Source of the DNA: Bryoerythrophyllum caledonicum
Taxonomy: Eukaryota > Streptophyta > Bryopsida > Pottiales > Pottiaceae
DNA length: 64,000 nt
Direction of reading: 5' to 3'
Assembly: GCA_963971425.1 (NCBI GenBank)
Contig: OZ020518.1
Span: 15,072,190 to 15,136,189, forward strand
The translations under genes and the position numbers were made by a program. Of this stretch, positions 32,951 through 45,413 are shown piece after piece. Numbering within the stretch: the stretch's first letter is position 1; each line of letters begins with the position of its first letter. Below the pieces are notes generated by a model. That model did no database searches and had not been told where the DNA came from. It was given only the letters and a program-made list of their open reading frames with translations.

Positions 32951-35900
32951 GAAAGTGAGTCTATGTCATCAAAGGACGATTTGTACCTGTGGGGTACTAA
33001 TCAAGTTTGGACAGGTTCCTAAAAATCCATTATTGGAGATAAATTCTTGATTTTTTTTGTGAGAATAGAAATATGGGTTGTCTTTCCTTTCTTTTTTGGA
33101 CTCTAAAGGAATAAATTATAGTGCTTCATATATAAGAAGCATGTTCCTTTTTTTAGGGCAAGGTACAATAGAGATGAATAGTAATGTTGTAGAGTTGACA
33201 ATTGCACTTTTTTTAGGGAGGTAGTAGTTTCGTGGCAACCTTCATTGTTTTCACTTAAACATGCATAGAAATTAAGGATTTTACTTCTTTGAAAGATAAT
33301 TTTTTGATTGTTAGAATTAGCCATGATAATTGTATTCAGTGTTTGGATTTTGGACCCAACAATTATTTCTCTAATTAAAAAATAAAATTGTTTTCTTAAG
33401 TAAAGGGCCACTTTCCATACTCCTAGACGTTGCGGGTCCATTTTTCTTATTGTAAACGCCTCCATTACTTGTGGATTTTGGCGTGCGATGACCTAACACA
33501 AGGTAGAACATAGATCCATTGAGCTTATACAATGTGTAGCGAAAAAATATGCCATTATCTTGAGTCAAAGTACATTGGTCCTTTCGAGGCTCAGTAAAAA
33601 AAAAAATTGCACTCTTCAAATGCATTAGTATTTTACACTCGGCACAGTCAACTTCTACCAAAAAAATTGGGTGTCTTTTTTAGTAGTTGGCTTGAAGATC
33701 CTACGGTTGGAAATAGTAAATGGATTGTTTGATTAGTCAAGTAAAAACTCATGTCAAAGTGGCAGTTTTGGGGTGGTTTTTGTGAAGCACAAGGCTTGGT
33801 CCTTTAGGGGTTAATAGATAATGAGAAAAATATTCTAGAATTTTGGTACATTTTGCTCAAGTGGCCATCATCTAGGTTTTTGGTAGGTTTTCTTGGAAGA
33901 AAGAGGGGTCATTTTTACCAAGAATCTTAGAGCATCTCCACCCTTGGCGTAGAAATGTCCACGTCAAGGCAGAAAACTACTTGAAAGAGCGGAGACATGA
34001 GCAATATAGCTATGATTTTCTTGCGCTAGTACTCATGAAAAAATGTATTAATGAGAAACGGGAGCCAAATTGTCTGACCGAAGAGGCACATATCGTCTGA
34101 CACCCTCGTGTGTCACCAAATGGTCATCATTGATCGTCTGACACTCTCCACAACGACTCCCGCGTTGCCACATGGCGGCACGGTAATAGCCACCTTCAAC
34201 GAGAGAAACTAGCATCCACCCGACAAAAGCAACGAATTTGTTGTTCACTAGCTTGCGCACCACTAGCCCAAGGGACCGGGACATCGGGAAACTTTATGTG
34301 GTGTGAGAAGTTTCTTAAAAAAAGTCGGCAACTCGATAAATCTGTCGAGGCCTTGCTATTAGGGGGCTTTCGTACTAGGACAAGGGACCGAACTCCATCA
34401 AAGACCAAACTACATTGAGAGGTTGGGTTTTGAAATTGAGAAAACATTAAAATTTGCAAGTTGTGGGGTTTGAGTCCTTGTAGTGTGAAAGCCTAAGGGC
34501 CAAGTTGAGAGGCTGCGATCCATACTATTTGGCAAATCCCAAGTCAATTTTAATTCTTAAAGGTCCTTATTTATAGAAATTTTCCTCTCTCGCTTCCTTT
34601 GGTCATAGAGCCTGAAAGAAACATATTCTTGATAAAAAAAGAAACATCAAGGAAATGGCAAAAGTGCTCATTACACAAAAAATTCCACCATAAGCTTTGG
34701 AAAAAAAAATGAAGGTAAAAATCTTTTCATGTAATAATTTTTAGGTTAAAATTAGGTAGAAAATTCTAAGTAAATTTTCAGATAAAATTTTTGGATAAAA
34801 TCGTGAGGTAACAATTTTGACGTAAAAGAAAGTCATTGTATTATTCTATAGCTAAGATCTTGTCAAATTTTGAAAATTTTAATGAAAAAATGTTTGGGAC
34901 CTTGGCAAGAGTTTGAGACCCTGTTCTCGTTTGGCCCAAAATTTCCTCAAGTGCCCGAACTCTTGGCGCCAAAACTCTCAAAAAGTGTTGCCATGTGGGC
35001 ATTCGGGACACCATTGGCTTCTCATCTTTGGTCCCTAGTGCGAAAGCCAGCAGGAAAACCAAGGCCAATTTTGGGGCTCTAGACCAATCAAATTGTTAAT
35101 AGCACTCGGCCTCTCAACCCTTGGTTCAAGTATGAAAACCCCCTAAGTGTTTGGTGGTATTGAAATTGAAGTTTGAAGTATTTTTAGCTACCTTTGAGAA
35201 AGAAGGAGGAGTCATGTTATTCTAAGACTCTTACTTGTCTTTCTTCTCTTAGAGTTGATTGTAGAAATTTAGAGTTAATGAGAGAAAATTTGAATGAAGA
35301 AGAATGAGAAAGGAGGTTCAAATTCTTGGTATCTTGCTTGGATTTATGGATAATCCATAAACCTTCTCCTTTTGATGGTGGCATTTTTAGATTTGTCTGC
35401 ATGATTGATTTGTTCGCATGATTCAATTTCTATAGTAGATCATCTATTGTTTTGGTTGAGCACAAGGAAGGGTGGTTTGATAGAGTCTAAAGTTTATTGG
35501 TCTTTAACAAGGCCCTTCTCTTTCTTCTCCTTTTTTCTTATTGTTCCTCCACTATTATGTTCTCGACCTAAGTATAATTGGTAATTAATGTTATGCAATC
35601 TTGTATGTAACAATGTCCCTATCTTGTATTTCGTGACATATTACAAGAATTTTGTATGGAGAAAGAATTAACCCTTTATTGCCTACAAGGCCCTTTTACC
35701 ACCATTGCTCCTTGCCGTCGCGGTACTCCAAACGCACTTGGAGCTCTGAGAGAGCATACAAGGAATCTCTCTTGTCTCCTAATCGATGCATGCATTGACA
35801 AACTACAGTGATCTCCGTGAAGTAGGGTCGCAATGAAATGTACCCACTGTGTAGATGATGTTCATTTATCTTTGTCGTAGCTTCTTCCGGTGCCTCATGG

Positions 35901-37914
35901 TCCACTTAGACGTTAAAGAGCTAACATGATTGATGTAAAAGACTAGTATCTTCTAAGGTATTCATGGTCATTACTGCCATCTTTTTATTAAACCCACTCT
36001 GAAAATGATCCATTTCTACCCCATTATCACTCAAGCACTCATTCACAACTCCAAATTAAGGTTTGCTATTGGTCATGATACCTTGCTTTTGACCAGCGCT
36101 TACGGAGACATCTAGTGATAAAAATGGGCTTAACATGGCAAGCCGCATAGAAAATTCATAATTAATACACATTTTATCATAAAAATATGAAATCACTTGG
36201 GCTAAAATTGTAACACTAACTACTATCACTGAAAGACATTTTTATTCCTATGCATCTCCTCCAAAAATCACTTATTTTATCTGCTGTAGGCATGAATAAC
36301 TTACCAAGTTAGTACAACTATGATACACAGCCCAAGTCACACGTGCGGGCCACTTTCTCTAAAAACTGGCGTTGTTTTCTTTGTGTCTCTTCTTATCCTT
36401 TGGGTTCTTAACAATAAGTCAGGAATCAAACAAACTAGTATGCATGTGTTATGAGAAAATTTGAATAAACCATCACATTCTTATTCAATTTAAAACCATA
36501 TTAGAAGAAGCTACTGAAATGAAGCAAGTGGCCATCAAAAGGAAGAAACAGATGTGTGTTAGAGAAGGAATGAGCATAAACCAATTGAAAAGGAATCAAT
36601 CACCATTGATACTCGGGAGCCGTTCCACAATCAAAGAGGCTTCTGAGGAATGTTCTCATTGACTGGAGAATGTTCAGCAGTAACTAGAAGCCGTACACAA
36701 ATATAAATAATAGATAGTAGACCACATAAAAATGAAATCCGCTATTGGAAATAACGGACATCCACCGGAAGAAATATATGTGTGTGTCATGATCCATTAG
36801 AAAAAGAAATCAATCACTGTAGAGACTCTATACTGATTCTCAAAACCCGAGAGATTGCTATCAAACAGTGGTTCTAGAATGTTTGAGAAGCCATACTCAT
36901 ATGTAAATAATTGAAGTGGGCCACAAAGAGTTGAAATCAATAATATGTTATGTACATGAAGACATACTTGGATTGGGATCACAAGAATTGTACCATGATG
37001 GGAGTGACTCGAAGCATATCCATGAGCGATGACAAGACAAATCGTACCTGCTTACGAAACTTTGCCAGGCTTTTATAGTGATTGGCAAAATAAATCAATG
37101 TGGGTCCCGTTGCATTGAGGATTGATTTTCACGGGGTGTTGTGAAAACCATAACAACAAAAGTTTTGGCAGGCATGCCGTGGAAAAAAAAATCTCAAACA
37201 ATCCCATCGTCAATACTCAGTCCACAATTGACTACAACATGTATTGCTCTCGTCATATGCTTAGTAGGTCCAACATGGCACTTTTGATTTTGTAAAGTGG
37301 GGGCGACATTGCTTCAAATAATCAACATTATTTGAAAAATCCGACTACTCGCCAAACACTGCATATTGTGTGGACCAAAGTAGTTTGAGTTTCTACACTA
37401 ATTGGAAATTTACATCCAATTAGCGACTGGCACATACTTGCTTGAATACAAATAGCCAACTAGATTTCGACAAGCATGTGGTTGATGCAAATTAGTGTGG
37501 GTGAGTGACATCAATTATGAATCCAGAGTGTATTCAGTGTACAGTGTAGTAAGATGTTTCAAACGGAAAACCCCATATCATAATGATACAAGATGGCCCA
37601 AAACTATCTGATGATGGAAGAGTGTTGCCTTTACACAAACATCTATTAGAATGGCATGTTGTAAAACAAGCTATCTATTCTCGTGCTAAATACGAAGGGT
37701 GGATTTAGTAGATGATGGTAAATTTTGGTAAGACAAACGGGGCTGTTATATAGAAAGCAAATTGTTACACCATATTCAAAAGATTGAAAATTTCCATCAC
37801 ATAGGGACTATTTTCAATTTGTCCACATTGTAGATCCGCTCACCAACTAACCATAAGATGAAGATTGAAAGGAGTTCTAATCTTATATAAAATCCCAATC
37901 TTCCAAATATCGTG
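32951..37914. other. About 5 kb repeat-type noncoding sequence
   Basis: No gene is recognised. Short ORFs at 33371-33661, 34048-34459, 34841-35082 and 35696-35905 lack motifs and splice partners. The word ATCGTCTGACAC recurs near 34088 and 34134. The stretch 36510-36640 is echoed in PPR intron 13 (GGCCATCAAAAGGAAGAAA, near 62790). The stretch 37360-37390 (CCAAACACTGCATATtGTGT) recurs at the very end of the window (63964-63994). Confidence 0.45.
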
Positions 37915-37993
37915 TTAACCCCTAAAGACCCAAGAATGCCCTCCAGAGATTGCAAGTATCCCCTCCAAAAATTCTTGGGCATTTAAGAGTTAA
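37915..37993. mobile_element. 79-bp miniature TTAA element
   Basis: TTAA (37915-37918), then CCCCTAAAGACCCAAGAAT; the right end ATTCTTGGGCATTTAAGAG is followed by TTAA (37990-37993). The inverted repeats match at most positions and belong to the CCCCTAAGAGCCCAAG family. It is the smallest clear member here. Confidence 0.75.
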
Positions 37994-38753
37994 TTGGTTG
38001 ACAAAGAAACCTTCCTTGTTGGTTGCTAAAAATAAACGAAACGGACATATGTGTTTCCCCAATTAAAAAAACCCCGTGTTATTCAAACAATGTATAATTT
38101 GCAATAATTAAAATGGAAGTAATAGCATGTCCTTGCAATTCATGAATCACAAAGCAAAGTAGAAACCACATTTACTGAAGTTTGATGTTGAATTTGAAGT
38201 AAATTTGAAGTAGAAGCATACCATCGGATAAACCTATTACAATTCAAACAATTAAGGCTGCAGAAGTTTTTGTTCAAAAAAAAACTACAATGACGTAAAA
38301 GGCACCTACAAAACAGACAGCATCATTCAGTTGTTCATCCACAAAATATCAAAACATCCATATTCCTCGTATTTATCAACAATGAGCATAGTTTCATAGC
38401 AAGAGCTCTTTTCTGACTATACTGAAAAAAATGGTCCAAAATTATATTGTAAAGTCCTTGTTCGGGTCCTGATAATACTGTCCTATTGACACTAAACTAG
38501 CTGATTTACCTGCAAAGAGCATAAAACCGTTGTCAGCATGAAACAATATGCTTTTGCAGAGAAGAGAAAGAGGTTGCATCAAACGTGATAAATATTGATA
38601 AAAGAGGAAATATGTTGATCAAACTTCAGGTTATGCTAATTTTAATTACCTCCGAAGCAGCGAACAATTGAGGAAACTGGTCATGGATTCTAGACTCGTA
38701 CCTGTTGTAGAAATCGTTGGGCAGAAATCAAAACCTAAAGACACTTCCTCGTA
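37994..38753. other. Spacer and POP5 3' flank
   Basis: AT-rich with no gene signal. The last 250 bases may hold the POP5 3' UTR; no single poly(A) signal stands out. Confidence 0.4.
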
Positions 38754-39927
38754 CTAATCCAGTGACGCAATCCTAGTTTGCATAGATTCAGCATACGCCA
38801 GTTGCTCTGCTGAGAGCGTGTGCTCGTCCAGCTTCAACAACCTCAACTTCTCCGAGTCGCACTGGTGAGCGGCCCGCCGACAAGCACTTGCGCTACCTGT
38901 GGCACCAATCCAACAGCTCAGAAACTGCAACTTGACATGCGTAAGACATCAAGCAACAAACACACTGCATCTTCAGAGATCAACCATCACGTAAACCCTA
39001 AAACATAAACCCAAAGAGATGAATGCAAGTACTGGTATTCACATCTGTGCATGTTGGCAGCATTCAACCATCCCTACACTGCATCCACGTTCTTACCGCT
39101 CAGATCAAGCAGGTTGAAGAAGAGCGGCAACTTGCATATTTCTGTGATGAAGGTGATGGCAGCCCATACCATCCGATACTGCTTCCTGCTGCTCCGGATC
39201 ACGCACACTCCTGTGCCTCCGTTCACATATTTCACTGCACAAACCAAGAATTTACACGATGAAACCTCCTCAAACGAATATCTACAGGGAAAAATATACA
39301 CTTATTTGTATGAACTTCCTCACCTAAAAAGACCCACAAAATTCTAGATGGATGTCCTCTAAAGAATCTAGAGACACTTACAAATGAAGATCGGATTCCT
39401 AAACCCCGACCTTAATCAAACTCCCAGAATTCCACCGAAATTTCTAACCCCAATTACCAAAACCCTAAATTCGACCAAAATCGAGGTTTCCAGCCCAAAT
39501 TCAACAGAAATTGGAAAAAAAAACGCAGAAAAATCTTACGAATCCAAGACGAAGTTTCCAGCACAAAATCAACAAAAATATTTAAAAACCCAGAAAAATC
39601 TTACAAATCCAAGACGAGGTTTCCAGTCCAAATTCAACAGACATTGGAAAAAAAACGCAGAAAAATCTTACAAATCCAAGACGAAGTTTCCAGTCCAAAT
39701 TCAACAGAAAAAGCAGAAAACCCACAAAATACTTCTAAAACCTCGACGAGTTGCGCACCTTGCAGCGAGGGGAGGCTAGCAGCGAGCCCGAACTCGCCGA
39801 AATTGGCGAGCAAGCTGTCGTGGATGGCGGCCACGACGTCGTTGTGCGGGATCTTGACGTCCGCCAGGCGCAGCCCATGGCTTGCCACCATCTCCAGCAC
39901 CAGGTAGCGATTGTGGTGCACAACCAT
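38754..39927 (-). CDS. POP5: Ribonuclease P/MRP protein subunit POP5
   Basis: Three exons on the minus strand: 39927-39759, 39234-39097, 38896-38754 (149 aa), phases consistent. The N-terminus MVVHHNRYLVLEMV matches the family start (KNRY). It is followed by the helix AAIHDSLLANFGEFGLAASL and the core VKYVNGGTGVCVIRSSR and QYRMVWAAITFITEI, then LFNLLDLSGSASACRRAA, typical of Pop5/Rpp14. POP5 is a core protein of RNase P and RNase MRP, which process pre-tRNA and pre-rRNA in nucleus and nucleolus. The length is normal for plant POP5. Intron 1 carries a tandem repeat. Confidence 0.93.
39470..39735 (+). repeat. About 66-bp tandem repeat in POP5 intron 1, four units
   Basis: Units begin near 39481, 39550, 39614 and 39681 with the phrase ACGAnGTTTCCAGnCCAAAT, followed by AACGCAGAAAAATCTTAC in most units. 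Confidence 0.75.
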
Positions 39928-40777
39928 TGCGACTCACCAACACAAAAACAGGACCAGCAAACTCCAACAAAACAGTCACATCTCGGCTAACAACACATCT
40001 CGGCTAACAACACAAGACCAGCGTTCGTGAGAAAACAACAATATTTCATGGGGTTTGAGGAAATTGTGTGTGTGTTGCGCGCGATTGTTCGATTCTTTTC
40101 TTCGCCAGTTGTGGTGACCCACCGTTTAAATATTATCGCCGGAAAGTAAAATATATTTTTTTGGGATATTTTCCTCTCATGAATTCGTTACATATATTTT
40201 TTTCGGTTACTGAAAATGTTTTTTCAATTCGTTTTCTTTTGATATTTGTACCATATTATTGACTGATAGGTTATTGTTTAATAAGTTTTCATCGCGTTTG
40301 GGAAGAGACTTGCCGTGATAGTTACATATTATTGTACTTCTGAGGTGTTTCAATGCAGATTTTTGAGTTTTTAAAATTTAGAAATCCACGTTTCTTTCCA
40401 AAAGAGTATAAACTTGTTTTAAATGATGGTTTAAAACATTGATGGATGCAACCGCTTGGATAAATTCCCTTGCTTTGTGCAACATTTGTCAGAATTCCTG
40501 TAGCAACCTCAAGTTGGTCAAAATTCCTACAACTTCTTTATTTTATGTAGACGGATGTCACAAAGGGTGGGCTAGGGTAGGCCTTTTTTTTTGGCATTTT
40601 TTTCTTAATGTTAGTAGTCTAGAAGATTTTTTTGGAGTTTCTTTTGCGACATTTGGTGCTGGAGCCCCGTATTAACCTCGGAGGCCCTACCCTTGGTCTT
40701 CATACGCCCCCCCCAAACATAAAATAGGGGCTAGGTTTTGTCCACAACCCTCTTCCCATACCATATGTTTACATGGT
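39928..40777. other. POP5 upstream region, no further gene
   Basis: The promoter side of POP5 (39928-40130), then AT-rich sequence with no coding signal. The ORF at 40439-40675 is unsupported. Confidence 0.45.
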
Positions 40778-40781
40778 TTAA

Positions 40782-41679
40782 CCCCTTAGAGCCCAAGGCA
40801 TTTTCCCTCAAGAGACACTTCAAAACTGCTACTATCAACAAGTGGCAAGAAATTCTAATTTTGAAGTACAATCTTGGACTTTTGACCGTAAGATCCTTAA
40901 AAAGAGTTCTATGCAAACTTACCATTTTTTTGGCTGCAAACCAATGAAGATTACAGTGTTTGAAGTCAACAAAATAGTTCAATTTCTTCCTTGAGTTGAG
41001 TGAATTAAGAGACTTTAACTTCACTTCGGGTCAAATTTTTGTACTACACAAGGTCTAAATCCTTTACAATTGTGTTAAGCATGAAGTTAGTTCCTTGTAC
41101 ACCAAATTTTAAAGGAAGAGAAGGGGTGTAGCATATTCAAAACAAGTGTGCAAGAAGTGGAGGTTAAAATTTGCCAACTCACGTTTTATTTTTTGGTGAA
41201 CTTAATATGTTTAAAAGTGATAGACGATCAAAAAGAAGGTTTTCACCACATGTTGCCAAAAAAAAGTAAGAGTGAAAAATATGAAGATCTCTAGGTTTTG
41301 TGTAAAGAAGAAGTTTTTTGGGGGGCCTTGCTTGACAATGTGTGAAAATGTTTGACTTGAGTTAAAATGTTTTTGTATAGTAAAGCCAGGACTTTGTTTT
41401 GGATAGCTTCAAAGAAGGTAATATTCACTACATGTATGAAAAATCTCAATGTCAATAGAAATTTCTGACAAAATTTTTTGAGCTGCCCAAAGTCCCTAAC
41501 TTAGCTTTGAAGGCTAATAACTATCATATTATGTATCCCAAAAAAACCAAAGAAATATTTCCACAAAAATCATATCAAGAACAATCTAGAATAAAAATTT
41601 CAAAAAGAAAAGATTTTTTTCAAATTTTAAAAACTTGCTCAAAATGAAGAATGCCCAAGGTTGAATGGGCTCGTAGGAA
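40782..41679. mobile_element. TTAA-flanked non-autonomous element, most complete copy
   Basis: TTAA at 40778-40781 and 41680-41683 flank the element. The left inverted repeat is CCCCTTAGAGCCCAAGGC; the right end reads GAATGGGCTCGTAGGAA. The interior blocks recur at 1868-2968, 3025-3815 and 46738-47435. No transposase. Confidence 0.7.
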
Positions 41680-41683
41680 TTAA

Positions 41684-42259
41684 CCATTTAACGCCGTGGG
41701 ATTCTTGGAGACAATGCTGCAAAGACACATTTTGGGCCTCTCCAGTGTTAAAGGGTTAAACATCCACAATTTTTACCCCGCATAAGGAACACATTCTATG
41801 AAACTATTTACATATAATGTTACACAATCCAATCACATTTTCCTCCAGTGTCTTCATCCATATTATTCATCGAAACTAGCACATTGTCCAAGAATTTTTG
41901 AAAGAAAGGCTCGTTGCTCTTGCACTAACAGGTTCTTCTCTAACTTGAAAGGACATGAGAGTGCATCTTCTTTCACTAAAAAAAAAGGACTTGTTCCATC
42001 AAAAAGAAAACTGCTTTCATGACCTCACATACAGAGCAAGTACTTGAAACAAAAAAAAAACTCGTGAATGACGAGCGTTCCAAGTGCAATTACGGCCCAT
42101 AATCTGACCTTTCCCACAAACGAGAGTGATGGGCTCGCTATGAATGCCTCAAAAAGCTAGACTGTACACTCCAGGCAACAATCTACAGTCGTGGCAAGAT
42201 TGGTCCCAATAAAACATACATCTGTACAGGAAAAAAAAAGGGGGGGGGGGAGATGAGCA
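41684..42259. other. LEC14B 3' region with a small TTAA-element relic
   Basis: The stretch 41688-41757 begins TTAACGCCGTGGG and ends GTTAAAGGGTTAA, a relic of the same element type. From about 42100 the sequence is probably LEC14B 3' UTR; there is a C/G homopolymer run at 42240-42250. Confidence 0.4.
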
Positions 42260-45200
42260 TCAGTCGTCGAAGAAGTCCTCGTAGCTGACGTGCGGGACTT
42301 CCACGCGCGGCTTGTCGCCGTGAAGGTGCTCCCACTTGGCCAGGTTGCCGTCCCACGAGCTGCTCACCAGCGTCGCCTCCCACGGGTGCCAGCTGCAGTC
42401 GCGCACCGTCCCCCGGTGGTAGCTCAGCCGCGACACCACCTTCCCCGTCACCTGCTCCACCACATCATGTTAGGGAACATGTCTTCAGTCAACTCTCATA
42501 GTTCAGTAAACCTCAGATGAACCACTGGAAGCCTTTCCGGAAGGGGCTGCGTTGTGCATCAATAGGAAAGAAGGAAGCCTGCCCTGCAACCGATGAGGCA
42601 GTTTGGATGCACATCGGGAGCTTCTATTTCCATCTATCAAGGTTGGAAGTGACATTTCTAGTTTTAGCTTGGCCACTTCGGGGGAGCCCCCCCGAAGTGG
42701 GAGGGCTAAGACTAGACATGTTAATATGAACCTTGATAGATGGAAATAGAAGCTCCGATGTGCATCCAAACTGCCTCATTGGTTGCAGGGCAGGCTTCCT
42801 TCTTTCCTATTGATGCACAACGCAGCCCCTTCCGGAAAGGCTTCCAGTGGTTCATTTGAACTGTGACAATAAACAGTTAAGTGAAGGAAGAGGTAGAAGA
42901 AGAAGAACTCCGGTCTCCAATGGTTGCCAGCATAAATAGAGTGTCTGTAATAAAGGACTTACCAGGTCGTAAATGTACACACAGCCGTCGTGTGAGCCCG
43001 TGTAGATGTACTTCTGCCCCGTACTACACCAACAGCAACACCAGAGGCGAGTCAGTGATCAGGCCGTGGCTTCATTAAAGAAACTGGAAAAGCTAGGTGA
43101 CGGGTACAAAGATGCTGCACCTGATGAGAGGGGAGAAGTAGCAGCGAATCAGTGTGCGCAGCACCAGGTGCCCCTTGTACGTCATGAGCGACTGGTCGTA
43201 AGGGTGGCGCACGTCAAGCCCCATGCCAGGGTAATCCATCCACCTGTAGTCCCACGAATACGAGGGAATCCTCTGCTCCCTCCTGAAAAATCCCCAGTCG
43301 CCTCTATCAGTCAAGTTTGGACAAGTCTTAAGAAGAAAAAAACAACAAGAAGAGGGAAAAGATGAAGGAGAAGACAAGCAGGAGGAGGAAAAAGAGAAGG
43401 TGCACTAAATAACCTGGAGGGGGCAGGGCCTGAGGTCATTTTCCGGATATCCCAGAGCTTGATGGTCTGATCCTTGCCGTTGGAGATGAAGTAGCGGCCG
43501 TCTTTTCTACTGTCGATGAACGTGATGCCTTCCAAGTGACCCACCAGTTGTCCGGCAGGTCGCCCCCTTTGCGTAAAGCAGCGCCGATCCCACACCTAAA
43601 TCCCACAGATTTTCATAAAACTTCAGGCATGTTCCAAGGACGAAACCAAGTTTTCGTAGGAAAAAGGCACACATACCTTGCAAGTCTTGTCATCACTTCC
43701 TGAGTAGATCAAGTGGCATGACTCATCAGCAAACACTACGGCATTCACATCATCCTGCAACAAGACATGAAGTTGTATTATCTGCAAGAGGAGATAGACA
43801 AATGTGATATGAAGTGAGACACATAAGGGGCAGCATTTTGATATTAAAAAAAAACCAGATCCTACCCTGTGAGCATTGATCTTCAACACTGGTTTGTTAG
43901 CCTCCAGATCGTAGACATAGATGCGTTTGTCATTGCTCCCAGCCACAAGCTCACGGCCGTCTTCAGAAAATTGCAGCGACCACAACCCAAATGCATCGCC
44001 CCTCGCGTCGGATGCGAAGTTCAAACCTTCGTGGATATCCTACACCACCTCTACACGATTAGCAATAAAAAAGACGAGAGAAAAACAACACCTGTTGTGA
44101 CAAAATTGGCAGTTCAGGCTCAAATCTCTCCACAGGTGAGCTTTCTTCTACCAAGTCTCGTACCGTGACATTTGCAAGCGACGTAACGCCACCACTTTCG
44201 CTGCCAACATTCACCAAGTACACCACTGGTGTAATAGACGCATAAACCTGCAACACAACAACAAAATCCAATATCATCGAACCATAGGACTTAGGTATGA
44301 GCTTAACTCTTAAAGGTCTGAGAAGCAACATACAAGGTGTAAGAATTGATGTATACAATAGTTACAAAAGTTTGATACATGGAATTTCAGATTCACATCA
44401 TTCAATTGCACCTACTACATTGGTTGGAGAAGTTGGTCACGTATTCTACCAATTGGTGCCGTATTTGAACATGATAAGGTTTTAGATTGATTGCAATGAA
44501 AGATATTAGTTGGAGAATCGTGAATCCAAAGATGTAAGCCTTGCTAAATTTTATAACATATTTGTGTGTTCTAAGAGTAAACCTTTGAGGGTTAAAACTT
44601 ACAAGGAAGCGTTGATCGGGTGACAACGCTGTATCGGTGACAGTCCAGCGCAGGTTGCGCGCTTGGATGTCCTTCTGCACTTCCCATCCCTTCTCCACGT
44701 TGTAGATTCTTATCCTCCGGTCCTGATTATAGGAAACAATCGATATCAATACTCATGATACTCACACACGACACATTACAGGACATAATCCTCCTCCTCC
44801 TCACCTGAAACCCGGCCACGAACAGCGATCCGTCGACAGAGAATTGCCCGATGTACGCTCTGCTGTTGAGGCGCTCCACAACGGAGGGGCCATCCACAGG
44901 CAGAAACCGCTCCGCGACATGGCAACACTCGGCTCTGGAGAATCGGCCATTGCCACTCACATCGAACTCCCTTCCTCTCAGCATACTCAGAACGTTCACG
45001 CTCTTCTTCGCTCCACCCAACCTCGCGGAGCCCGCGCTGGGCATGCACCGCACCGCGGTGGCGTGCGCGATCTCGTGGTCCAGGGGCTGCGGCGGAGGCG
45101 CGTCTTCCACGGGCAAGTGAGAATTGATGTACTGGTTGAACCCATATTCCTCAGATGATTCCTCGTCTTCTTCGTCTTCGTCTCCCTCCTCGTCATCGTC

Positions 45201-45413
45201 ATCGTCGCTGTCTACCTCGAAATCCGCCAGGATGTGGAGCTCGAGGTCCTCGGCGGTGCCCTGGAAGTGGCCCAGGGTCGTGAAAACGCGCGTCACCAAG
45301 TCATCCTCGTCGTGATTCAATCCGCCCTCGTCGTGGTTCAAGTCGTCCTCGTCGTGGTTCAACTCGTCCTCGTCGTGCTTCAACTCGTCCTCGTCGTGGT
45401 TGTCGTCGTCCAT
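42260..45413 (-). CDS. LEC14B: LEC14B / DCAF11-type WD40 protein
   Basis: Nine exons on the minus strand: 45413-44805, 44722-44603, 44247-44164, 44039-43866, 43754-43677, 43595-43414, 43282-43121, 43023-42963, 42451-42260 (553 aa), all in phase. Residues 1-38 are acidic repeats of xHDED(E/D)L. A second acidic stretch lies near 70-90. WD40 repeats follow from about 185 to 540, including RAYIGQFSVDGSLFVAGFQD, LWSLQFSEDGRELVAGSND, VNAVVFADESCHLIYSGSDD and ISNGKDQTIKLWDIR. WDRR (357-360) and WDIR (403-406) fit the WDxR motif used by substrate receptors to bind DDB1 in CUL4 E3 ligases. WDYRWMDYPG and SSSWDGNLAKWE are hallmarks of the plant LEC14B family. Introns 2 and 8 contain mobile elements. 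Confidence 0.93.
42517..42855. mobile_element. Fold-back element in LEC14B intron 8
   Basis: Arms of about 160 bp are nearly perfect inverted copies (ATGAACCACTGGAAGCC at the left end, its complement at the right end). The centre is the palindrome CCACTTCGGGGG / CCCCCGAAGTGG (42672-42699). In the pre-mRNA it would form a long hairpin. Confidence 0.9.
42893..42945 (-). mobile_element. Very short retroposon tail 15 nt from a splice donor
   Basis: Read on the minus strand: ACAGACACTCTATTTATGC, then CCGGAGTTCTTCTTCTTC. This matches only the last 50-60 bp of the LINE/SINE tail. The intron 8 donor is at 42962, so the insertion begins within about 15-18 nt of it. Confidence 0.7.
44307..44591. mobile_element. 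TTAA-flanked MITE in LEC14B intron 2
   Basis: TTAA at 44303-44306 and 44592-44595. The left end is CTCTTAAAGGTCTGAGAAGC and the right end ACCTTTGAGGG. It shares CTACATTGGTTGGAGAAGTT with 61593-61620 in the PPR gene. Confidence 0.75.

Noticed and set aside
33371-35905. Several 60-100 codon ORFs
   Set aside because: No motif, no splice partners, and composition like the surrounding noncoding DNA.
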